Origin: Ampullaceana balthica
Lineage: Eukaryota; Mollusca; Gastropoda; Lymnaeidae
DNA: 64,000 nucleotides
NCBI GenBank assembly: GCA_944989445.1
Contig: CALYLW010000687.1
Coordinates: 62,001 to 126,000 of the forward strand
Reading direction: 5' to 3'
Part shown: piece after piece, positions 14,531 to 64,000 of the stretch
Numbering within the stretch: position 1 is the stretch's first letter
Layout of the letters: every line of letters begins with the position of its first letter
Program-made: the position numbers and the translations under genes
Notes under the pieces: generated by a model
Told to the model about the DNA's origin: nothing
The model's input: the letters and a program-made list of their open reading frames with translations, nothing else
The model's database searches: none

Positions 14531-15995
14531 CGCAGTCCACCTGGCCTTTGTTCATTAGAAAATCATGGACCTGCCCATCGCCCACCTGACAACCATCTAC
14601 CTGGCCGCGGTCTACATTGAAATTATCCACATGGCCACTGTCTACATTGAAATTATCCACATGGGCACTGTCTACATTGAAATTATCCACATGGCCGCGG
14701 TCTACATTGAAATTATCCACATGGCCACTGTCTACATTGAAATTATCCACATGGCCACTGTCTACATTGAAATTATCCACATGGGCACTGTCTACATTGA
14801 AATTATCCACATGGGCACTGTCTACATTGAAATTATCCACATGGCCACTGTCTACATTGAAATTATCCACATGGGCACTGTCTACATTGAAATTATCCAC
14901 ATGGGCACTGTCTACATTGAAATTATCCACATGGGCACTGTCTACATTGAAATTATCCACATGGCCACTGTCTACATTGAAATTATCCACATGGCCACTG
15001 TCTACATTGAAATTATCCACATGGGCACTGTCTACATTGAAATTATCCACATGGCCACTGTCTACATTGAAATTATCCACATGGCCACTGTCTACATTGA
15101 AATAACCCACATGGCCACTGTCTACATTGAAATTATCCACATGGGCACTGTCTACATTGAAATTATCCACATGGGCACTGTCTACATTGAAATTATCCAC
15201 ATGGGCACTGTCTACATTGAACTTATCCACATGGGCACTGTCTACATTGAAATTATCCACATGGGCACTGTCTATATTGAAATTATCCACATGGCCACTG
15301 TCTACATTGAAATTATCCACATGGGCACTGTCTACATTGAAATTATCCACATGGCCACTGTCTATATTGAAATTATCCACCTGGACACTGTTTATATTGA
15401 AGTCATCCAGCTGGCTATCGAGCTCTTCCTTGTGCACCTCTCCTGTGAACCGCATAACGTTATGCTGTGTAACATCTGAAACAACTATGTGAGAGAGAAC
15501 GCTGCTTTCGTATGTATCCGAGTCTTGCATCCGTTCCTCGCTTTCTCTGTCGTCGCCGTGTCTCGGTGCTATTCCAAGATGCGGTAGGTCGGTATGATCC
15601 GTGCGTGATATGTGCTTGTACCATTCACTGCTTGGTCGGTGCCCTTCGTCCCAACTGCACAAGGACACGTCATCCTCGGCTTTACCTTCGTCGATGAAGA
15701 AATCACCGTCGTCATCCGAATCGACAGACAGGTGAAGGAAGTAAGGTTTGTTCACGAGTACCACGGAGCAGGGAGGGCTCTCGCCTGCTTCATCTTCAGA
15801 CGAGTCGGGGTAAAAATGATGCGACGCATTTGGAGATGTTGCGGAAGATGTTGCGTGCGTGGTCCGTACATTTGGGCTCGGGCACACGAGTCCTGCATCG
15901 TCAGATGGCATATCTGTCGTTGAAGAGGGTATCAGCGTCTGGCCCCGGGAATAGTTGATTCTCTCCTTTACTGTGAAGTTACTATACGTAGACAT
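14418..15995 (-). CDS. N-terminal segment of the modular repeat ORF (module 1 plus VDNFNVDSAH array)
   Basis: About 525 residues from the ATG at 15993-15995 (MSTYSNFTVKERIN...). The frame stays open upstream to about 16067, but the only earlier initiator there is TTG, so the ATG is preferred. Residues about 60-100 hold module 1, with a DSSEDEAGE stretch followed by NKPYFLHLSVDSDDDGD, a diverged form of the conserved core. Residues about 198-473 are some 27 copies of a 10-residue unit, VDNFNVDSAH or VDNFNVDSGH, with 30-bp periodicity. The tail (IQSRDPNEDEKW...) overlaps the next ORF by 110 bp in another frame, which is a one-base shift. No homologue is recognised. Confidence 0.5.
   Translation of the reverse strand: MSTYSNFTVKERINYSRGQTLIPSSTTDMPSDDAGLVCPSPNVRTTHATSSATSPNASHHFYPDSSEDEAGESPPCSVVLVNKPYFLHLSVDSDDDGDFFIDEGKAEDDVSLCSWDEGHRPSSEWYKHISRTDHTDLPHLGIAPRHGDDRESEERMQDSDTYESSVLSHIVVSDVTQHNVMRFTGEVHKEELDSQLDDFNINSVQVDNFNIDSGHVDNFNVDSAHVDNFNVDSGHVDNFNIDSAHVDNFNVDSAHVDKFNVDSAHVDNFNVDSAHVDNFNVDSAHVDNFNVDSGHVGYFNVDSGHVDNFNVDSGHVDNFNVDSAHVDNFNVDSGHVDNFNVDSGHVDNFNVDSAHVDNFNVDSAHVDNFNVDSAHVDNFNVDSGHVDNFNVDSAHVDNFNVDSAHVDNFNVDSGHVDNFNVDSGHVDNFNVDRGHVDNFNVDSAHVDNFNVDSGHVDNFNVDRGQVDGCQVGDGQVHDFLMNKGQVDCDVIQSRDPNEDEKWPFIRGANECTLDSGSQEQTNAHP
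14575..15405 (-). repeat. 30-bp coding minisatellite (VDNFNVDSAH/GH)
   Basis: About 27 highly uniform copies of a 30-bp unit (plus strand ctacattgaaattatccaca). The main alternation, tgggcactg versus tggccactg, swaps Ala and Gly in the encoded unit. Confidence 0.85.
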
Positions 15996-16079
15996 GTCGA
16001 AAAGGGGGTTTTCCCGAATTTCGCTTGACTCGCCTCTTTGTGTTTTTCCATGTTGCCATGGCTGCAAGTTATTTTCTCA

Positions 16080-16352
16080 TGAAACGGCTGTAAGCTTAAG
16101 TCTGAAAATGTAACGTCAAAGTAAACAACATTGTCATCAGGAAACATAGATACACAGCTTTCATTCGAGCTTTAATATTAGGGATTGTTTGAACAAAGCC
16201 AATGAAATATTTAAATAAAGAAATAAATAACTAAAACATTTACTTCAATTTTGAAGAGAAAAAAAAATTCTGGCTATGTATTCATGTTATCATCATCCAA
16301 TGTACACTTAACAAGACCAACCTTAAGGTTGACTAAATAAGAAGAAAAAAAC
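16080..16352. other. Upstream flank of the minus-strand repeat ORF; no gene seen
   Basis: AT-rich sequence immediately 5' of the minus-strand ORF, where its promoter or an upstream exon would be expected. On the minus strand an acceptor-like ttgcag precedes a second ATG near 16060, so a 5' untranslated exon is possible. I see no decisive TATA box or donor site. Confidence 0.3.
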
Positions 16353-16779
16353 TAGGGGTGGTACAGATTAAATTTTTTGTTCGATTAATCGGGGAAAATT
16401 GATCGATTAATAGATTAATTTTCGATTAATTATATATTTATAACGGATAAATAGATCCCGTTAAGTCGCGATCCATTATTTCATGAAATCAGTTAAGTCG
16501 CGTTAATTCCATGGCTCCCAAAGTTTGTGACGTAACACAGCAAATTCGTTCTGCTATGCAAGAAAAACCTTTTTGTACGTCTAAATAAATAAATAATAAT
16601 AAGAGGGAGTAGTATATAAGTATTAACAAAAATATAAATTATTATCAAATCGGAAAAAAAAATTTTATTAGAAATGTTTTCTTAAATTTTAATTTAATTT
16701 TAATGGATTATATTAATTTTAATCGATTACAATGTTTAACGATGAATTGATTAATTAATCATTAATTTCTGCAGCCCTA
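16353..16779. mobile_element. hAT-like MITE (TAGGGG.../...CAGCCCTA ends)
   Basis: A 427-bp AT-rich non-coding element with ends taggggtggtacag and ctgcagcccta. The interior is rich in gattaat repeats and their complements. Flanking A-rich octamers are similar but too simple to prove a target-site duplication. The ends and the interior gattaatcg motif resemble the transposase-bearing element at 44836-45609. Confidence 0.55.
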
Positions 16780-16989
16780 AAAAAACTAGTTATGATCACA
16801 TGGGTGTTTTCAATAGAGTGATTTGATGATTTCTTGCGAGTATGCTTTGTGATTTTTTTTTCCTTTTCTGTTTTCCTTTGTTTCCCCCCTTTCTTTCTTC
16901 CTTTTTTTTTCTTTCTTTCTCTCTCTCTCTCTTTTTAAATATTATTTTTTTTAAATTAATTTTTTTCTTTCTTTCTTTTTTTATATAAA

Positions 16990-17385
16990 TTACATGCGCT
17001 CCTTCTATTGCAGATTTGTGCTTCCTACGTTCACGGCTATGTGGGGATTGTGTGACACATTGCCCAGCCACCTTGTTTTCTCCAACTAGTGTCAGGTGCC
17101 CATTTGGAGCACGGTGGAGTCAGGGATACCCGTACAGAGGCGTAACTTGGTTTTTGACGCCCTTGGCAAATTTATTTTTGGCGCCCTTTATTTAAATAAA
17201 AAATTTAAAAATAGAGATTTAGCGGCGCCCTTTTGAACTGCCGCAGGCCGGCGCCCTTGGCAACTGCCCCAATGTTAAGCCGTAGTTACGCCACTGTACC
17301 CGTAGCCCCGGGAAGCAATCCCTGCCTTCAAAGGCATTCGGCCGGGGAAACTCGTTACTCTGGCGCTTGCGGCTCGACTACCGTT
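16990..17385 (-). mobile_element. tRNA-derived SINE, minus strand, diverged, split by a MITE
   Basis: Read on the minus strand this matches the SINE family seen at 19691-19965 and 27539-27812: a tRNA-like head, then the ccgggg-type middle, the cccagctccgaatgggta-like segment, and a tail with gaaggagcg near 16995-17020. It is clearly older than the other two copies. A 162-bp MITE (17135-17296) interrupts it. Confidence 0.6.
17135..17296. mobile_element. 162-bp hAT MITE with perfect 8-bp TSD
   Basis: The element starts cagaggcgtaact and ends gttacgccactg, which are inverted termini. It is flanked on both sides by the identical octamer tacccgta (17127-17134 and 17297-17304). Eight-base duplications and CAG-NGGCGTAACT-type termini are typical of hAT elements. 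It is non-coding and sits inside the older minus-strand SINE. Confidence 0.85.
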
Positions 17386-17504
17386 AAGGATTTCGTAATG
17401 TAGCCTATCGCTTGTAACAGTAAGTGTTGCAAATGCCCTCTCACTACGTTAGTTGCAGTAGCCTAATAGATCACAGCAACTGATTGGAAAATTAAAAATT
17501 GCTT

Positions 17505-18624
17505 TATAGAAGGAGCGTCTGTAATAGATAAGATAAATAAAATGATAAAATGATAACATACAAATTTGAGAACGACCTCTTTCTTTTATTATTTAATATT
17601 TATAAATTTTTCTTTGTTACTGCCTTAATATTTTATTATATCCATGCATCCAAGGTTTAAAAAATGTAAAGTTTTAATTTAACAACATTATTTTCATAAT
17701 AAAATATAGTAAATAACAGAGCTAAGGTCTGTTACCGCCATTAAAACAGATAAACTACTTTCAATATCACAACTTTCAGTTTCGCGATCATTGTGGGTTT
17801 TCCCGTTGATATAATTATGCTAACTGGACTTTAATGTTAAATTTCTTTATACAATTATTACTAAACTAATTATAATTAGATATTTAAAAAAAATAAAAAA
17901 TGACAATTAGATTGAGACCTAACAAATACTTAAACCTGAAATGTTTGAAATCAGTATTTCCCCCTTAACTTTCAGATAGTATAAATTAGTCAACTTCAAT
18001 TGAAATCACGAAAATGTTATCACACATCACAATGATATTATTATTATTATTTGTTTTTCTATTTACAAATCTAAAAATAGAAAGACTCACAAGCTTGTGA
18101 CCCTCATTCCAAGGCTCTCCGTCTACAAGCAATTTCACTTAATTATTAAATTTTCGAATTTAAACACATTTATTAATTAAATGAAGTTGTCCTCAGAAGT
18201 AGTATCCTTAACTTCAATACCCTCTGCTCTACACCAAAATAAAAGATTAGACAACACTTTTCTAAGAAAATGGGTTGCGTCCGTGCTCGATCTGACGTCA
18301 GAGATATCGATTTACTTTGCTCTTTTGCTAAAGGCTAAAAGGTTTAGATATTTTAATTATACATAATGTTATACATACTTATTTAATCCCTTTTTTAAGC
18401 AATTGGAAATTCGGAAAGCAGTATGAGAATATCCATTAACTTTCCCTTATATTGGGCCGAAGTGGTAATGACATAGTCGTGGTGTTCTTTCTTTTAGAGG
18501 TGGGGGGAGGGGGTTTAAAGGTTTAGGGGAGAGTATTGTGTAACGGGCTTTTTAAAGTAATATTTAAAATTTTAACGCAGTCATTTCCCATGATTTAAAT
18601 AAAAATAAAATAATTATTTTATTT
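17505..18624. other. AT-rich intergenic DNA with an orphan SINE/LINE tail
   Basis: At 17508-17550 a gaaggagcgtctg plus gataagata tail marks the 3' end of another decayed SINE or LINE on the plus strand. The rest to 18624 is AT-rich; the only ORF (18181-18366) shows no coding character. Confidence 0.45.
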
Positions 18625-19262
18625 TAGGGCTGTTAACGATTAATTTAAATTTAATCGTTAACTTTTGAAAAATTAACGATTAATTATCGTTAATTTCGAT
18701 TAAAGTCAAAAATTTAAATTTATGATGTCATAAGTAACACTTATTAAACGTTCTAGTTGAAAATCTAAGTAACACAGGACTGTCTCCTTTATATGTTATC
18801 TTTTAACCAACTACGCAAAAAGACAAGTGTTTTGACATATTTGGTTCAAGTTCAAGTGATGAGCGGGTCTAATTGACAATATAACCAGCCGAGCTCAACA
18901 ATCATTCACATGGAACTGAGGTAACTGGTATGCACAAAACGATCTCGGCAAGGAATGACATTGTCGGATGTCGGTGTTCATTAAGTTTCCACCATTGTAG
19001 AGGGTTAATGGATTCATGAACTTGCATCTCCATTTTGTAACGCATTATTTCATCAGAAGAGCTGTCGTCATTTTCTGTCTCTGAGTCTGAATCCATTACT
19101 GTCATTAGCTTAATACTCTTTTCATTTGGTTTGATAAGTAGGTGAAGTGTTAGAACCATGGTAGGCAAACTTTATCAACATTTTGAACATTCCCGTCGGT
19201 CAATAGCTTAAAACCAAAATGTTCGTGTAAACGTCAGGAAATTTATTATTTATCACCCCCTA
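18625..19262 (-). mobile_element. Truncated hAT transposon with C-terminal transposase remnant
   Basis: One end is tagggctgttaacgatt at 18625. The minus strand carries a remnant ORF (18902-19168) with an acidic stretch DSETENDDSSSDE and then PLQWWKLNEHRHPTMSF…CIPVTSVPCE. This is the C-terminal dimerisation region of hAT transposases (family hallmark PLxWWKxNxxRYPxLSxLA…CIPATSVPSER). It is 85-90% like the copy at 44836-45609 by eye, in the opposite orientation. Only the C-terminal portion remains, so it is non-autonomous. Confidence 0.75.
18902..19168 (-). pseudogene. hAT transposase C-terminal fragment
   Basis: 88 codons ending shortly after the hAT dimerisation motif (PLQWWKLNEHR, then CIPVTSVPCE where an active enzyme would have SVPSERVFS). 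The catalytic region and BED finger are absent. A related fragment lies at 45135-45335. Confidence 0.7.
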
Positions 19263-19323
19263 TTTTTTTTATTAATTATTGTTCCAATAATTTGTAAGTG
19301 TTGGGTCGATAAATCGTCAAAAA

Positions 19324-20043
19324 TATATACTAGAATATGTATGGGACCCATCCACCAAAGAAAACATTGATAAACTAGAACAAATCCAAAAAAGAGCTGC
19401 CAGATTCATTACTGGACAATATTCAAAACTGACTAGAATAACACCATTAGTTAAATCATTAAACCTTGAAACACTAGAGGATAGAAGAACCAAGAGTAAA
19501 GTAGTAATCATACATAAAGCAATTAACTCTAATTTAGAAATACAACACAAAGATAACTTAATACAACCCTCAGATAGACATAAGGATAAAACACCTTTCC
19601 TATTCCGTATGCAAGAACAAACTCATACAAATGTTCGCTCTTCCCGTCCGGAATTCGGGCGTGGTATGGGTTGCCTGAAGAGACCAGGAACGCGGTGGTC
19701 GAGTGGTAGCGCGCTCGAATGGCGTACCGATGGTCACGGGTTCGAATCCATGTCAAGGCAAGGATTTGTTCCCGGGCCTAGGGCGTCCCTGAGTCACCCA
19801 GCTCCGAATGGGTACCTAACACTAGTTAGGCGGCTGGGTAATGCGTGGAACCCACAAAGCCGTGGCCTGTGAACGCTGCATCACTTGACAACAGATCAAC
19901 TGTCATGGTCTGTGGACGCAATTATCTTCTGCATAGAAGGAGCGTCTGTATTGATAAGATAAGATAGGAAAGCCAACACTTTATGAACATTTAAAACTCT
20001 AATAAGAATGAAGGACTAAACACAAACCATAGATAAGCGTAGG
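19324..20043 (+). mobile_element. LINE 3' end (CR1/jockey-like ORF2 C-terminus), interrupted by a SINE
   Basis: The plus strand encodes the C-terminal thumb/tail typical of jockey/CR1-clade reverse transcriptases. It reads LEYVWDPSTKENIDKLEQ, then QKRAARFITGQYSKLT and LETLEDRRTKSK. After a 1-base deletion near 19631 it continues CSLFPSGIRAWYGLPEET, the counterpart of the SFFPRTIxxWNxLPEE motif. The frame is then cut by a SINE at 19691-19965 and resumes GKPTLYEHLKL-stop at 19968-20003. The element is a 5'-truncated fragment. Confidence 0.8.
19691..19965 (+). mobile_element. tRNA-derived SINE inserted in the LINE, 5-bp TSD
   Basis: The head has an A-box-like tggtcgagtggtagcgcg and a perfect B box ggttcgaatcc, as in a Ser/Leu-type tRNA. 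A family-specific body (cccagctccgaatgggtac) follows. The tail is cttctgcatagaaggagcgtc plus gataagataagat. It is flanked by aggaa on both sides (19686-19690 and 19966-19970). The tail matches the LINE tail at 33312-33365, so the SINE probably uses this LINE's machinery. Confidence 0.85.
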
Positions 20044-22090
20044 GCCCCTGCCTTCTTGGGGGCCCCGGGAATTTTGTTTTCTTTTTTGTCACTGATCACT
20101 GATATAGAATATCTAGACTTCAAAAGGGCCTTAAATAGCTTAGGGCCCCATCAAGTCTAAATCCAGCCTTGGGCTCACTCATTCTCTTATCTGTTGTAAC
20201 AGAACACTGTTAAGAATTATTAACGTTTTCAATGGAATGCTAAAGTAAAGCCCTATTGAAAACATTATTTGATGATAGGATACAATTTAGATAAATATAA
20301 CTTCCCGACACATCGAAAAATACACAACCTTTCAACTCTGGTAGATTCAAGTTAAAAACTTGTATTTTTCTACTTACAGTTATAGGAATTCGGCATTTCT
20401 TCTGCATCTAGCTTGACCTTTCAACAAACCAAGTTATTTTATTTGTTATAAATGTGGGAATTACCGTAGTTCTACTACTTTTTCTAAGTAAAACAACATT
20501 GTATCCATGAAGGATAGCATCTAAAATGGTATTTAATTAGTAGAAAAGGCATTCACATACTATTTTATTTATTATTATTTATTTTAATTTCATAATAATA
20601 AAATTTATCAGTGTTATTATTTGATGTTAAACCTTGCGCGGATCCCCTGGCGTTGTTCAGGGACCCCCAAATCAATTTTAATTTTCCACGGACCCCCTGA
20701 AGGGTAACGCGGACCCCTGGGGGTCCGTACGTACCACTTTGGGAACCACTGTTTTAGAATGTGTAGTTATAAAATGGGAAGTAAAGGAAGTAAGGGGAGG
20801 CTATTATGTCGAGAAAATCAGCCTCAATGACGTCATTTGCAGAAGACTTCCATTGTACGTTGCTATTTTTATCCCAATATTTTAAAGCTGGTTGATTGGT
20901 ACATTCTTGGGGTTGCTAGATGTGACGAAAAAGACCATCAAACTAGAGGGTGTCAACTTTTGCGATTCCCGTCGGAGATGCAATTCGAAGATTATTTTCA
21001 TGTCAGACATTATTGCTTGATTTATGTTTTAATGCTTAAATGTGTAATGTACTGTCCTTTATGTTGTTATTATGGTATGAATGGTTATTTAATTATTATA
21101 TGTAAATGTATGTTATGATCTCCATGCAAAGCGCTGTGAGCCCGGTTCCCCACTGGGATACAGCGCTATATAAATTATCAATTTCAACTATTATTATTTA
21201 ATCTATAAGTATAAGACCTAGACAAAATTGGCCTAGCTCATGGTTCAGTATTTTGTTTTCATATAAATTTTATTTGGGGATTAGGTATAATTTATTTCAT
21301 GCATTTTCATTTACACAACAGAAAACATGGATGGGCAACATTTCCTAATGATTTGTATGGAGATTGCTTCAAATTTTCTCAACATTTAGGCATATCATAT
21401 GCCTATTCGTTTAGTAATTTACTATGTTACATGACATCATGAAATGTTAATGTAAAACATTTCAAATACATTTTTGTATAACAAGATTTACTTTTACTGT
21501 TTTCTCGAGGCTAATGTAGGAAGGAGCGCTCTGCCCCAACAACTTAGCTTTTTCGTCCCGTGTAAATTTGTGCCAGTGAAAAAAAAATTCTGATTGTTTT
21601 TCGCCTCCCCACTCCCCACCCCTCAATACTTTCTTTATTGTGAACACTAGAACCCCTTATCCGCAGTGATTTAAAAACATTTTTAATGATAGTTATTTTT
21701 CAAAGCTTCTGATACAGATATAAACAAATGACTTTTAAATGTTAATTTTCAAACTTGAAATATAAAAAACACATATCAAATAAATTGCTAATATTAAAAT
21801 TTCTTAATAAAAAGAAAATAATAATTGTAATAGCAATAAAAGTGGTTTTTATTTATTTACTTTTAAAATAATTTCCAGTATTTGGTAGTTATTTCCCTTG
21901 GCCGTGCCCACAATTCCAAGCGCTCTGACTGAACCCTTTCATAGTGGATTCTGCTAACTGCTTGGAGTTTGTAAATACAGCATTTTCGGGATTAAATTGT
22001 GCAATTATGTGATACTTTTTAGTGCTGGTTCAAGTTATATTGGATCAAGTGGGTATTTTTCAACACATAAACATAGTTTTTTCCTTGCAG
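20044..22090. other. Intergenic/upstream region of the kinase gene; repeat remnants only
   Basis: At 20636-20755 there is a hAT-like or SINE-like remnant with an inverted ggacccc theme, ending gggaaccactg. At 21120-21185 there is a repeat tail (aagcgctgtgagcccggtt, then gcgctatataaattatca with ATT repeats). The same type recurs at 36485-36550. The ORF at 20837-21118 leads into this tail and is probably part of the same element. The remainder is AT-rich with no gene. Confidence 0.45.
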
Positions 22091-22182
22091 GAGTATTTAA
22101 CCAAAGAGTTTGTTAGATTAAATACAGTGTAGCATCGCGGAAGCGGTGTTCAAATGAGCAGACTGAGACGGTCATAATAAAA
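22091..22182 (+). promoter_or_regulatory. Probable 5' UTR of the Misshapen-family kinase
   Basis: A polypyrimidine tract plus ttgcag ends at 22090, 92 bp before the initiator ATG. This looks like a 3' splice acceptor, so the ATG exon probably starts at 22091 and an untranslated exon lies further upstream. An upstream ATG at 22154 (caaatgagc) terminates immediately (ATG AGC AGA CTG AGA CGG TCA TAA). Confidence 0.4.

Positions 22183-64000
<41,818 letters not shown>

Larger units (their letters stand above)
104..15995 (-). other. Giant modular repeat-protein locus ending in a MYND zinc finger (fragmented reading frame)
   Basis: The minus strand carries coding-like sequence almost without gap from an ATG at 15995 to a TAG at 104-106. 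It falls into about ten ORFs whose ends can be joined by single-base frame changes. Seven copies of one acidic module recur (around 15.75, 13.83, 9.54, 7.03, 5.71, 4.34 and 2.30 kb), with core (V/N)KSYFLPRDIDSDSD preceded by YYSSDSDD. Private in-frame tandem arrays separate them. The final 41 residues form a MYND zinc finger. There is no signal peptide or membrane segment; composition is Asp/Glu/Ser/Gln rich, so it is probably intrinsically disordered with many CK2-like acidic serines (inference). MYND fingers in other proteins bind proline-rich peptides, so an intracellular scaffold is possible. I do not recognise the family. It may be one gene with assembly indels, a decaying gene, or several genes; the shared module and continuous order favour one. 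Confidence 0.55.

Noticed and set aside
19691..19965. Functional tRNA gene
   Set aside because: The A and B boxes are present, but no acceptor-stem closure is seen. The head runs into a SINE body and gataaga tail and recurs elsewhere, so it is a SINE.

Overview
The window is animal nuclear DNA. It has a multi-exon gene with GT-AG (and one GC-AG) introns up to about 17 kb, AT-rich introns, tRNA-derived SINEs, LINE tails, many hAT-type elements and extensive minisatellites. The encoded kinase and the repeat types look lophotrochozoan, probably a mollusc (gastropod-like). That assignment is my judgement from overall character and rests on no diagnostic marker.

Region 1 (1-16.0 kb, minus strand): an intronless, extremely repetitive coding region. 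Seven consecutive blocks carry one conserved acidic module (tyrosine/aspartate-serine core, then KSYFLxRDxDSDSD). Between modules sit in-frame tandem arrays, each with its own unit (VDNFNVDSAH, DIPDHITD, MTQVEE, GDNEIEVTQSR, GDQVNP, VTEDIVPPQ, VEDVIEITPQ, SPNSLTKSYPDDEPV, QQVQEDIVPA, GDSINTDAL and a 22-residue CQNSNL unit). The last reading frame ends in a complete MYND-type zinc finger. The frame breaks are nearly all single-base changes, mostly +1, so the region reads as one giant ORF (over 5,000 codons) that is either decaying or badly polished in the assembly. I do not recognise the family.

Region 2 (16.1-22.1 kb): intergenic DNA full of transposon remains: a hAT-like MITE, a minus-strand SINE split by another MITE (8-bp TSD), a hAT C-terminal transposase remnant, and a LINE 3' end interrupted by a SINE.

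Region 3 (22.18 kb to the right edge, plus strand): the 5' part of a germinal-centre-kinase gene of the Misshapen/MAP4K4-TNIK-MINK1 family. Sixteen coding exons are read exactly; the first bases of a seventeenth lie at the window edge. They encode the N-terminus, the whole kinase domain and the start of the Gln/Pro-rich intermediate region (about 463 residues). Introns hold a 678-bp foldback element with perfect 8-bp TSDs, two more LINE copies, a second SINE, GTT/CAA foldback repeats, an 18-bp minisatellite, a 22-bp minisatellite split by a hAT-like element, several MITEs, and a duplicated splice acceptor in front of exon 13.

The most unusual locus is the MYND-ended modular repeat ORF. The kinase is a conventional, apparently intact gene.
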